This document shows positions 50,123 through 59,678 of a stretch of DNA of 64,000 nucleotides, piece after piece. This DNA comes from Bactericera cockerelli. Lineage: Eukaryota > Arthropoda > Insecta > Hemiptera > Triozidae. Within the stretch, counting starts at the first letter, position 1. Every line of letters begins with the position of its first letter. A program made the position numbers and the translations under genes. The notes beneath the pieces were generated by a model that worked only from the letters and a program-made list of their open reading frames with translations, made no database searches and was not told the origin of the DNA. Location: positions 21,592,668 through 21,656,667 of the forward strand of contig CM044960.1 in assembly GCA_024516035.1 (NCBI GenBank), in the 5' to 3' direction.

Positions 50123-50460
50123 TTAGTGTAATCTAGATATTATTCTAATATTTCTTGTACTTTTTTCATACACTTCATAATATCTAGATATTTGTAAAAC
50201 CTATAACCCAGAGGTATAAATATTTACGGTGATTCATTGTCATTAATAGCTCAAACATGGATCTAATAATATATAATATACATAGTGGGGACGCTTTACA
50301 TGAACAATTTACTGAAGTTGTTGAAACCTAGAAAATAGGAAATGAAAAATAATCGGACAGATGTTTTGTTATTCAACAGTATGATTTCGGATATTATTAA
50401 GTTGTATTTTGTAATGCAGGCCAATTTGTAGACAGAGAAGACAGTGATTTACAAGAGTTG

Positions 50461-50930
50461 TTTCTGAGCCATTTCCTGGACTGTTGATGGTACAAGATGA
50501 TACAACTCTAGATGGTATAGGTGAAGATCCTTGCAATCATATTTGAACAGCTTTATATTGGATTGTACAATAGTTATTTCTGGGACATTTCCTGTACTGT
50601 TGATGGTACAAGATGATACAACTCTAGATGGTATAGGTGAAGATCCTTGTAATCATATTTGAACAGCTTTATATTGGATTGTACAATAGTTATTTCTGGG
50701 ACATTTCCTGTACTGTTGATGGTACAAGATGATACAACTCTAGATGGTATAGGTATAGGTGAAGATCCTTGTAATCATATTTGAACAGCTTTATATTGGA
50801 TTGTACAATAGTTATTTCTGGGACATTTCCTGTACTGTTGATGGTACAAGATGATACAACTCTAAATGGTATAGGTGAAGATCCTTGCCATCATATTTGA
50901 ACAGCCTTTACATTGAATTGAACATCACTG
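50461..50930. repeat. Tandem array, four copies of a 116-bp unit
   Basis: Units start with TTTCTGRGMCATTTCCTG at 50461, 50577, 50693 and 50815. The first two are exactly 116 bp long; the third is 122 bp because ATAGGT is doubled. Each contains TGGTACAAGATGATACAACT and GAAGATCCTTG. The middle copies are almost identical and the outer ones more diverged, as expected for unequal crossing-over. I see no coding sequence. Confidence 0.9.
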
Positions 50931-51543
50931 TATCGATTATTTCATTTTTCCAGTCGTTCGCGAATTTTCCTCAGTATTATTTCATTCTCTGATGCTGATG
51001 TCTTCCATGTTTTGTCTCAAACATATCCTTGAGATTTTTGTTCAGTTTTTATGTCGTATGGAATTATTTCATTTCGAACTTTAATTCCAATTCAATTCGA
51101 AATATGTGTAATCCACTATTTTATATCTTTGAAATCATATAATTAAAATAGTAGGTATACTTTTCAAATAAATCACTTTAATTTTGCTATTTTTAAGAAA
51201 ATACGGTGAATTTTGATTTAATGATTTTTTCTACCTATTTTGAACATTTTTTGTAAATTTGGACAATTATTTTTGGGGTTTGAATGAAGGGTTTGGGGGG
51301 TGGTGGCGGTGGGGTTGTAATTGCCCTGGCGGCCTTGAAAAAGTCTTTTAAGCACATTGTTAAATATTTTTTTTTTTAAATCAGGAGACAATTTAATTAG
51401 CACGAGATGCAGAAATACTTTTAAGAATAATGAAATTACACCTGATCAGAATTGGCCAAGACAAAGGAAAAAAAGAAATAATAAAAAAAATATGGCTTAT
51501 TTTTGAAATGGATTGATTTTTATGATTGAATTTTCTTTTTTTT

Positions 51544-51758
51544 GCCAGCGTCGATGTCGCGTTAAATGCACCGGTTCTTGTAGGATCACCGAAGTCAAGC
51601 ATCGCTAGCGAGGTGAAGACTTCGTGATGCTAGCATTCCGGCCCAACCGAGGCTGGGTGAAGCTAATATGGATAGCGGGTTTGTGAGTTTCCTGCGAATG
51701 GAGGGTAACACCCCGTCGTGATGTGACCATGCAGTTGAAAGCGACGTTAAACCCAAAT
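51544..51758 (+). mobile_element. 5S rRNA-derived SINE, best-preserved copy
   Basis: The head reads GCCAGCGTCGATGTCGCG, TGCACCGGTTCTTG, GGATCACCGAAGTCAAGC, a clear 5S rRNA 5' half. The body continues with TTCCGGCCCAACCGAGGCTG, GTTTGTGAGTTTCCTGCG, GGGTAACACCCCGTCG and ends GCGACGTTAAACCC. This copy defines the unit length (about 215 bp) and shows that 5S head, body and tail belong together. Insertion borders lack an obvious target duplication. Confidence 0.8.
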
Positions 51759-51825
51759 GGCCTACCCAAATAGCTGATGGCCTACTGCTTCTCTGTATTT
51801 CCTGGTCAGACCCCGTGGTTCTTTA

Positions 51826-51957
51826 ATTCCGCCCACACACTTGCAGGTTTACCGGCCCAGTTGGCTTGAGCCTGCAATACACTTTGCGACGACCAGTCAT
51901 GGGCTCAGGCCAACGGGATAGGTAAACTAGAACGTGTGTGGTGGGCTCAAGGATTTA
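51826..51957. repeat. Imperfect inverted repeat, about 130 bp
   Basis: GCCCACACACTTGCAGGTTT...GGCTTGAGCC is mirrored with gaps by GGCTCAGGCC...TAAACTAGAACGTGTGTG followed by GTGGGCTCAAGG. The total pairing is long but imperfect, so this is probably an old foldback or MITE-like element. Confidence 0.5.
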
Positions 51958-52384
51958 CAACGATATATGTTCAGTGACTTACGATCTTACACTGATTGGT
52001 CTCAAAGAGTTTCATCTGTGAGCTAGGATAAGGTGAGAGAGCATCATCCTAGCCACAACCGATGCTACAACAACCCCTTAAATGTTATTGGAATGATAAT
52101 ATTGATAGTATGACAAGAGCCGTTTTGTATGTTCCAGGGCAAGGAGTAACTTCATTCATAAGGCTAGTTCTACAACTCAGCGCAACATTTTTCGAAACTT
52201 TGCAAAGAGTTTCATGCTCCACTCTTCCTGTAAATTCTATCAAAATTCGGAAACTTCGGTTTGGTATGCAAATGTCGGATTGGTAACCCTAGTTAAAAAA
52301 AAATTGGCGCTAGTGTGCCAGTATTGAGTGAATACGAGACTGAATCAAACCAAGGTATAATGAAACCTTGGTTTTTTCGTTCTA

Positions 52385-52798
52385 CAGGGTGTCTACTAAA
52401 TGGTCAAAGTAAAATTCCCTGACTTTTCCAGGTTTTCCAGTCCATTTCTCCAGTCTACTTTTTTAAGGAGACATTATATGAATATTATATAAGACCTGCT
52501 AAAATTTTGTTAATTTTATAAAAATTGGTTAAGAGTGTTTTGTGTTTCTTACCAAAGAAGCATTATCACACTGCCTGGATTACAGTGGCGCCGCAGGCAA
52601 TTTTTTTTTATTTTTCATTTTCATTACAAAATTGGATCTTGAAAAAAATTCCCTGACTTTTGGTGTTTTTTCACAAAATTCCCTGACTTATGGTGTTTTT
52701 TCACAAAATTCCCTGACTTTTCCCTGACTTTTTCGGTCTCGAAAAATTCCCTGACAATTCCAGGTTTTCCAGGTTTTCCCTGACCAGTAGACACCCTG
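52385..52798. mobile_element. 414-bp TIR element, CAGGGTGTCTACT ends, 5-bp TTCTA target duplication
   Basis: The ends CAGGGTGTCTACT and AGTAGACACCCTG are exact reverse complements (13 bp). TTCTA flanks the element at 52380-52384 and 52799-52803. Near both ends it repeats AATTCCCTGAC (five occurrences, all read on the plus strand) together with TTCCAGGTTTTCCAG. The interior frame at 52542-52727 is just this repeat translated. A 5-bp target duplication fits several cut-and-paste superfamilies, so I do not name one. Confidence 0.85.
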
Positions 52799-52803
52799 TT
52801 CTA

Positions 52804-53872
52804 ATAACAGAGATTCCTGTGTAATCAGACTAATCAGTACTATAAAAGTACTATAATATTGACTGTCGATGAATGGTTGTGTATTTTTTCTGCGTTTCCA
52901 TTCATTTTTTAAAATATAAACGAAATGTCATTTATCGATAGAACCGGCCAGTAATCAAATCTCACTGACTGAAAAATTGCTTTGCATTCAAATTTTGAAA
53001 TAAAATGTTGCGCTTTCGAGTTTACTAACTACCTATGGAAACACAATAGCCAAGATTTGAAAATTAAAAACAAAACATGTACAGTTATTTATTCTTCAAT
53101 AATAATAAAAACATCGTTATTATTCTGAATGGTATTTTGTTTTCACAGTTATTTATATAAAAAATTCCAACTAGCATTAAAAATTAAATATAAGGTATTT
53201 ATATTTTTTTTTCTTCTACTGGCCGTAATGTGTAACATCAATACAAAGTTACTATTATTAGAACATAATAGTAAGAATATTCTCATTGCATCGTTCATGA
53301 TTAATCAAGTAACCTTACGAGAGCCATAAGAAGTTGAATAGTCAAATACATAAGAAATATAATACAAAACTTCTTCTCTTTACAAGAAATTTGGTTATAC
53401 CAAGGTTTCATGGGATTGAAGATTTAGCTTGGAACAAAAAAGGAAGCGAATAGTTAAGATAAAAATTTATTGGCCATGTTAAGAATTACAAGGCCCAATG
53501 TATTTTAGAAATAATTCTACTGGTTATCGAATACAGTTTATTACAAAATAAATGAGACTATCTCTTTCTTATTTATTAATGAAATTTGTACTCAACATGT
53601 ACTATGCTGACAAGTGTCTATCATTGACCCGGGGACGTAAAGCAGGGAGCCTGGCTGGCTGATTTCCAAGGGTTTCATCAATAGGATTCAAATTGAGTAA
53701 AAGGCAAAAAATATTAACACTGTTTGAACGCGTATTAAACAGAAATAACATGACAAGTCCAAGTCTAGCCTTAGGTTTTCGAAGTCTTCTGACATGAATA
53801 TTTATTTTAACCTTCTTGGCAAGATAATTTGTAAAAGATCTTTACGAAAAAGAAAAGCAAGGAACTCTAATG
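52804..53872. other. Gene-free stretch
   Basis: I see AT-rich sequence without exon, RNA gene or element ends. The frame at 53129-53329 has no motif. Confidence 0.4.
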
Positions 53873-54103
53873 CTCGGTTCTAAGGATCTTGAAAAACACC
53901 TGGAAAACACGAAACCGGGGATTGGGATTTTTTTTCACGGTATTTTTTTGTTGTTGTTGTAATATACGCCTTACAAAAATACGCCACCTCGGTTTGGCGA
54001 GTAAAACCCTCGATTTACTGCTCTAGCGCTAATTTGACGAATCCTTTTGGAACCAATGTTCCGAATCCCCGGTTTGGTGTTTTTCAAGATCCGTAGAACC
54101 GAG
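53873..54103. mobile_element. 231-bp MITE with long imperfect terminal inverted repeats
   Basis: CTCGGTTCTAAGGATCTTGA at the left is mirrored by TCAAGATCCGTAGAACCGAG at the right with one mismatch. The pairing continues through AAAAACACC and AACCGGGGATT, with an extra 13 bases in the left arm. The interior holds TACGCC words. A diverged relative is at 44159-44300. Confidence 0.75.
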
Positions 54104-55410
54104 AATAAGTATAAAATCGCAGGGAGTTGTAAAACCTTTGAAACAAATTTGATTTGGTCAAAAGTAACAAATACAAGTGAGATAATGAAAAATAGAATTG
54201 GCCACAGTTGCAGATACTTGGAAGTGGAACCAAATCAAAAGTTTTGTAGTCAGGGTGTTCCCGGAGCAAATGAAGATATTTATTGAACAGCTTTGGCAAG
54301 TAAATTGTGGGGTAAATTCACAAAAAATAATAATTAAAAAGCCATCAATCAACTTCCTCTAGGAATTTTTTTGACTGAATGCTCTTTGGATTTTGAAGAT
54401 TTTTTTAATTGAACCAACTGTAGATATTTAAAAATAAAATTTCTTCACTTCATACCATGGTTTTACACTTTATCTTCTACTGACGACATAAAAGCATTCT
54501 ACCCTGCTGTGGGACCACTATATTCTTTTTTTCGCGAAAGCGGAAGACACAGGTATGGACCCTAGAGTAGCATGGTATCATCACTTATGTGACAAAGAGT
54601 ATAACGTCATACAAGTGAAAGTTAACTTGTTTTTAGTGATAAGTGTCACAAAACTGGTTTAAGTTTTGTCTTACAAGAAGTTTTGTTACTCGAATGATTA
54701 GGAGACTCTGATCTGTTTCCTTTGTTTCGAAAAGGTTTGTTTTGTCTTTCAACTTTCCAGCCATTCATCCTTTCTAATAGTGAATTCGAACTATAAGGTA
54801 GTTATATTAAACACAGGTTCAATCGTAAATTTTTATCATAAAACGGAAAAGGCGCACATTCAAGGATCCGATCATTGATTCAAAACTTTGAAGTCGCTCG
54901 AGCCAATTGGTTCGATCCTTTTAAAAGGCTCGTATTTCCTAACACTACTTGTTTTAAAGTCAGTTCATTCATTTATAACACCCTCTTTTACATTAATAAA
55001 CTTGAAGCTTTTTCTAGAAAAATAGTTCCAGCTCTTGAGCACACTGCTAGCAGTCTATTGCATATGACTGACGTGCGAAAATATAGCTGCAGGCGCGACA
55101 TCACTGATACAACATCTAGTAAGGGGAAGACGTGTTGCAGGGCAAGCTTATATAGTAGCATATAGTAGCATGCAGGGACGGCCGGTGCTAAGGAGCTGCG
55201 GAACTCCAGCACCCCCAGACGAAAAGGAAAGAAAAGATTTTTTTTCATGTCTCTCTAGCTTGTAGTGAATGAAAATCATTACGCATATTTCGAACAAAAA
55301 TTCATAAAAATTATCTAATTATAATTAGATAAACCTTAGCCAAGCTTGATTGTAGAGATTGTAGAGAACATAAATATAAACTTTTGACCAATAAAGCTTT
55401 CATATTGGTT

Positions 55411-55506
55411 TTAGGGGCGAGCCAACTTCACGGAGCTATATCTAACGCGCTTCTTACTTTAGGGGCGAGCCAACTTCACGGAGCTATATCTAACGCGCTT
55501 CTTACT
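55411..55506. repeat. 48-bp tandem duplication inside the hAT element
   Basis: TTAGGGGCGAGCCAACTTCA through GCGCTTCTTACT occurs twice in immediate succession, without visible differences between the copies, indicating a recent duplication. Confidence 0.9.
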
Positions 55507-56634
55507 TTTTGGCTTCTCCGTGCGGAACGCTGCCGCGCTCCGTAGAGCATTTCTCTTTTCTCTGCTCATGCCTTATTGAAAAAGAAGGCATGGAGCAGCC
55601 AAACCTACCCGCACAGCGGGTTGGTCTCGGGGGAGACGAGAAGGAAGCAAATTGTGTCCGCTGAAAAATTTCTAACTGACTGCAGAGCTAATAGAGTGAT
55701 GTGGTAAAAATTCGAATTATTTTTAGATTTCCGTTCAGAGAAGGAAGAGGGGAAGCCCTCCGGCTTCCCCTTCATCCACTGAACTAATTTACTGGTTCCT
55801 TCCGGAACTAACAATTAGTTCAAGGTCTCCTTTGCGCCTGACTCGGTCCGTGCCCTTTCGTTCCGCGAAATTTATGTTAATAATTTCACGTGTTTTTGTT
55901 TTGAAAATTAATTAATGATCGATAACAATTTATTTAATGATTTAAAGTACAGTGTAACAAATAACAATTTTATTAATCATTGAATTTACCTAACAGTTTA
56001 TTTTACCCAAAGTTTTGTAAACATAATATCGGTCTATAAGATCATAACATTTATTTTAACCTTAATTTTGAATTCATTTTAAGATTAAATTTGTGCAATC
56101 AATTTAAGTTGGGTTTGAAACTTTTTATAAAGGATATTAAAATTAAATTAGCATTATCGATTCATTCTCTTTAAAGTTAAAAATGTATATTTTTACTTTT
56201 AGTATTTTTTTTTTTTATCACAGAGGAATTAGGTAATTACATTTCAAAGCAGGTATGGAAAAACAAAATTAATTCAGTTGACATCTTATTAAGAATAAGT
56301 TTTCTTTGTTTTTACTTGACAAAAAAATGATTTCAAACATAGGTACATATTTGATTCTGACTTTAATGAAAAAGCCATTCACAAGTTTTGTTCGAAATCC
56401 AGGGAATGGATTCTACTCCAAATAATCAGTAAAGAGTAAGTCCTTTATAAATTCTTATTTTCTTTCTTTTGAACATTTTTTATTCTTATGTATGTTGAAA
56501 TTTGTATGTTTTGTATCTTATGTATGTTTTGAACATTTTTTATTCTTATGTCCAAAATTATCATCATAATATATATGCGTCAGCTAATCATTTTTATAAA
56601 TTAAAACAAATTAATTTATTATGATACTTAACCA

Positions 56635-56745
56635 CTCTAACTGAATTCTCGAAAATCACCATACGTGAGACTTGAACTATTGACCCCCTAGTTAGAATTC
56701 CCTCTCCCTGACATAACCACTTCACCACTAGGCCTTGCAGACATG
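56635..56745 (-). repeat. tRNA-like SINE fragment within the hAT element
   Basis: On the minus strand: GCCTAGTGGTGAAGTGGTTA (A-box region), about 40 nt of GA-rich sequence, then ATAGTTCAAGTCTCACGTAT (B box). It lies wholly inside the hAT element, so it dates after or was carried by it. Confidence 0.5.
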
Positions 56746-56822
56746 TATTAAATGTTGCATAGTTTTTCTTTTCGTAAAATTTTGACAGCACCCCCAAACC
56801 AAATTCCCACCGGCCGCGCCTG

Positions 56823-57347
56823 GTAGCATGCTTAAGAACACGTGCTTCAGACAACATACTACGTTGTATTCCACTTGCTGCAATGTTGCCCCAGTAAAAC
56901 CGCGCCTTAAGCTGCGATATCCAGATGGTTCAAAAAATTATCATTTTTAAAACCTATTGTAGACAAATGAGTACTTGAAATGTTCGAACAGCCTAGACTC
57001 CCGATGGGGAAATGTTGCTGTTCTTCTCTTAGTTTCTCAGCCGAGCACCAGGGTAGACACAGGAGTGTTGCCTCAGCCATGTAGACATTCCAACTTGTTC
57101 TCGTTCACGCTAGGACGAAGCCACTGTGTTGTAGGTTTACTTGTTGACAATGAGGAGGTTCTTGTTGTTGATGTTGCACATAGGAGCTTGAGTGACACGG
57201 AGTTCACAGCGGCATCTGCACAACGGTGAAAACAAGCGAGATTATCGTATTGTGAAAGAAGAAAATCATGACATGGGACAATGAATCTCTTACATTCAAA
57301 CTCTTCAGTCTTTAATAATTAACAAAGACGACGGTATAAAATAAATG
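56823..57347. other. Flank of the hAT element, no supported gene
   Basis: The 84-codon frame at 56975-57229 (plus) has no recognised domain and no splice context. Nothing else is visible. Confidence 0.35.
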
Positions 57348-57420
57348 CATCAATTGGTAGTGTTAGTGGTTAAGGCGCTAGTCTGGTGATCCAGGTAGCG
57401 TAGGTATCCGTTGTTTTGAA
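57348..57420 (+). repeat. tRNA-derived SINE head (family of 9340-9545)
   Basis: TTAGTGGTTAAGGCGCTAGT (A box) is followed by GATCCAGGTAGCGTAGGTAT, shared with the minus-strand SINE at 9.4 kb. The B box is degraded (CGTTGTTTTGAAAG). Confidence 0.6.
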
Positions 57421-57751
57421 AGAGGCTTGAAACAGATGAAGATGCAAAATAATTGGTCCCGCATTAAATTATTCAGATAAAAACTGTAAGCCAGAACAAG
57501 CTGGGAATAAATAGTGTTAACAATTCTCTACAATATTGAGAGAGAGACATAAGACACAGAAAGTATCTATTATCTACTGACCCGGTTAAAGACCATAAGA
57601 ATAAACAATAATAACTTATGATTAAGGCGACTATTACCACTTCGTTAAACGTTTCTATGAACATTTGGACACAATACTTCCAAAGTGGGCAATTCTTTCC
57701 TTATTATTAATAGAAAATAAAGTTTTAATTAATTCACATTTCAAAATTCTC

Positions 57752-58014
57752 AGTTGTTGTTGTAACCAGCTTGGCTACAGCTGGAGGGTTGAGAGATAGT
57801 CTCCAGACAACTTTATTTCAAAGTTGGCTCGTCCTGAACCACATATTTCCATGTGCGATCAACCATCATGAGGACTTGGAAATTTCTTTAGAAGCCATTG
57901 AACTCTTAGGAAACTGCAAGCTAGCCTGGCTTGTAAGGGTTGGCTAGTCTGTTCTCGTTTTATAGTCCTCTAGCGAGACACTGGTCTTCTCCCTGTGTAT
58001 CGTCCCCCAGCGTC
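57752..58014 (-). mobile_element. SINE-like element with (AAC)n tail
   Basis: Read on the minus strand it begins CTGGGGGACGATACACAGGG, passes through GACCAGTGTCTCGCTAGAGG and ends with AGCCAAGCTGGTTACAACAA. It is the partner of the better-bounded copy at 63442-63702. It lies 3' of the Naa15 stop codon, in the same orientation as the gene, next to the duplicated segment that begins at 58025. Confidence 0.7.
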
Positions 58015-58024
58015 ATTTTCAGGT

Positions 58025-58322
58025 ACGATATTCTTGCAAGAAGTTCCACTTCAACTCACCTCGACAGTGTCAATTGCTATTGTCCTGCCCGTTGCTATTG
58101 GCCAGGGTGCAGTTGGCTAGCTTGTCGGGTATGGCTACTCACCTTGGCTAGCTTGTCGGGTATGGCTACTCACCTTGGCTAGCTTGTCGGGTATGGCTAC
58201 TCACCTTGGCTAGCTTGTCGGGTATGGCTACTCACGATATTCTTGCAAGAAGTTCCACTTCAACTCACCTCGACAGTGTCAATTGCTATTGTCCTGCCCG
58301 TTGCTATTGGCCAGGGTGCAGT
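58025..58322. repeat. 89-bp direct duplication of the Naa15 coding end
   Basis: The segments 58025-58113 and 58234-58322 appear identical over 89 bp. The right one is the genuine end of the Naa15 coding sequence (last 14 codons, stop, and a downstream GAG/GTGAGT donor-like site). The left one is a displaced copy. The space between is filled by the 31-bp minisatellite. Confidence 0.9.
58113..58235. repeat. Minisatellite, four copies of a 31-bp unit
   Basis: Units start at 58113, 58144, 58175 and 58206 with TTGGCTAGCTTGTCGGGTAT and end GGCTACTCACC. The copies look identical. In the transcribed (minus) sense each unit carries GGTGAGTAG, a near-perfect 5' splice-site consensus. Confidence 0.9.
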
Positions 58323-58497
58323 CTGCCAGAGCCTGCGTGGTGTGGTTCAGCTCGCTCGCGTTGATGTCTTCCTGGGACTTGAAAATTCTCGCCAGCGGGA
58401 ATCGAACCCCGCACTGCGCAGTGTAGGCCGCCAGTGTCTCCTCGCCTATGTCGCCCAGCTCTCCGCTGCGTAACGACTCTAGGATTTCTGTACACGT
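58279..58497 (-). CDS. Naa15: NatA auxiliary subunit NAA15, last coding exon
   Basis: This exon encodes the C-terminal 72 residues of NAA15, the large TPR-repeat subunit that holds the catalytic NAA10 and docks NatA on the ribosome for co-translational N-terminal acetylation. It begins in phase 0 after the acceptor TTGTTCTTCCCCCAG with TCTEILESLRSGELGD, matching the conserved TCMEVLEALYDGSLGD stretch of animal NAA15. It goes on through the YTAQCGVRFPLARIF segment (family: YRANCHKLFPYALAF) and stops at TGA 58279-58281. The tail is short and hydrophilic, as usual for the family. Fourteen bases after the stop lies a donor-like GAG/GTGAGT, so a 3'-UTR intron or alternative ending is possible. The last 14 codons and the stop are duplicated about 120 bp downstream. 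A SINE poly(A) ends about 20 nt before the acceptor. Confidence 0.92.
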   Translation of the reverse strand, partial: TCTEILESLRSGELGDIGEETLAAYTAQCGVRFPLARIFKSQEDINASELNHTTQALADCTLANSNGQDNSN

Positions 58498-58518
58498 CTG
58501 GGGGAAGAACAAGTTCAA

Positions 58519-58838
58519 GTTTTTTTTTTTTTTTTTTAAAGATGAGTGTTTCACAGCCTTTTTTATTTCGTAGCCGTGAAACAGGAGCTACTGTAGACGC
58601 TTGTGGTCTCTGTTGTAGCCTGCCCATCCCGTAGTATGCCTCCCCTCTGATGGGCGAGAAGTGACACAATACTTCCCATTTAGGTGCTGGGTCAACACGA
58701 GCGTACCGGAAGGTATCCCTTACAAACAATTGTAAACAAATTAAGAATACAAATTTTTATCGGCACGGGGGATCGAACCCGGGATCTTCCGCATGGCAAG
58801 CGGGGTGCTTAACCACTGAGCTAATCGCGCGCTCAATT
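58519..58838 (-). mobile_element. Poly(A) tRNA-derived SINE abutting the last Naa15 3' splice site
   Basis: This is a near full-length copy of the element at 6166-6488 in the same orientation as Naa15: GAGCGCGCGATTAGCTCAG head, CCCGGGTTCGATCCCCC B box, body, then TCTTTA and an A run (plus-strand T run at 58520-58537). Only about 22 nt separate its A run from the AG of the last intron. A tract of TTGTTCTTCCCCC remains between them. Confidence 0.9.
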
Positions 58839-58842
58839 TAAT

Positions 58843-58970
58843 AACAACAATAAATACTCTTTACTAGAAGGTAACCACCAGGCGATTAACCTCAAATGAT
58901 TAGCTACCACCTCACAGTCTTATTATTATGTGGTCACAAACTCAAACGAACGAGGAGGAAAAAATTCCTA
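58843..58970 (-). repeat. SINE body (family of 9340-9545) next to the poly(A) SINE
   Basis: TGTGACCACATAATAATAAG and GCCTGGTGGTTACCTTCTAG on the minus strand match the body at 9.4 kb, followed by an ATT/GTT-rich tail that touches the head of the neighbouring SINE. The latter probably inserted at the tail of this one. Confidence 0.65.
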
Positions 58971-58984
58971 AGGAATAAACACTC

Positions 58985-59062
58985 TAAGGGTGGTCGAATC
59001 AGTCAAGGCGCTAGTTCGGTAAGTCAGAGAGAGAGTATGGAGATTCGCTCATTCGATCCGAC
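58985..59062 (+). repeat. tRNA-derived SINE head, plus strand
   Basis: GGGTGGTCGAATCAGTCAAG and GCGCTAGTTCGGTAAGTCAG form an A-box region, and GCTCATTCGATCCGACC a weak B box. It lies in the last Naa15 intron in antisense orientation. Confidence 0.45.
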
Positions 59063-59432
59063 CCAATGCTTTAATTTTTCTCATATATTTGAGACTTTGT
59101 TAACATACATAATAATCGCACCAAAAAAACTGCTGAAGTTAAGGAAATTTTTTTTTTGACAGTATGAAGAAATGTCTATTTTTATTACTATTATAAGTTA
59201 ATTAAATATTACAGGATCTAATTCTATATCTGAAAAGAAAAAATCAATTTTTTTGTGAGTAATATTTTTTCAACGGAAACATTTAGGTTCTCTTGAGCGT
59301 TACCATATGTGGAAGTATTTTTTTTTATCATTTCATTCATTCCAACTATGAAATGAATCAACGTTCTGGCAAGCAGACCACAAAGGTTCAGTGGTCATTA
59401 TTGTACCACCCTGCTACGCTGAAAATAATATT

Positions 59433-59594
59433 CACCATCACAGGGTGGCGTCATCGTGAGCGATGGTAGCCAGACAGTGGAGGAATGCCTCAACACTTTT
59501 ACCACTGTCTTTACAAGGAGGCTAATAATAATTGACAAAGGCCCTTAGAACCAAGCCAATGCTGGTCTACTCCCTGTTTATAGTCCTCCAGCAG
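59433..59594 (-). mobile_element. SINE-like element, close copy of 1885-2072
   Basis: On the minus strand it runs from CTGGAGGACTATAAACAGGG through GACCAGCATTGGCTTGG to GATGACGCCACCC and a short (TGATGG)-like tail. It is inserted in the last Naa15 intron in the sense orientation. Confidence 0.65.
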
Positions 59595-59678
59595 GGTTAC
59601 CAATGAATAAAACTGTTGAATAGATTGAGGTAACAATTATTTCAATTAATATCAATGATATAATAAATAATCACTTAC

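Larger units (their letters stand above)
55173..56822. mobile_element. 1650-bp non-autonomous hAT element with perfect 8-bp target duplication
   Basis: The left end is CAGGGACGGCCGGTG and the right end CACCGGCCGCGCCTG, which pair at 13 of 15 positions. GTAGCATG flanks the element on both sides (55165-55172 and 56823-56830). Ends of the form CAGGG with 8-bp duplications are the signature of the hAT superfamily. No transposase frame is left. Inside are a 48-bp tandem duplication, a subterminal CAGCACCCCCARAC word near each end, and a tRNA-like SINE fragment that must have inserted later or been captured. Confidence 0.9.

Noticed and set aside
50461..50930. CRISPR array
   Set aside because: The repeated unit is 116 bp without unique spacers, in a eukaryotic genome; it is a tandem satellite.
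58243..58473. Plus-strand frame over the last NAA15 exon
   Set aside because: It is antisense to a well-supported exon and runs through the duplicated block without independent evidence.
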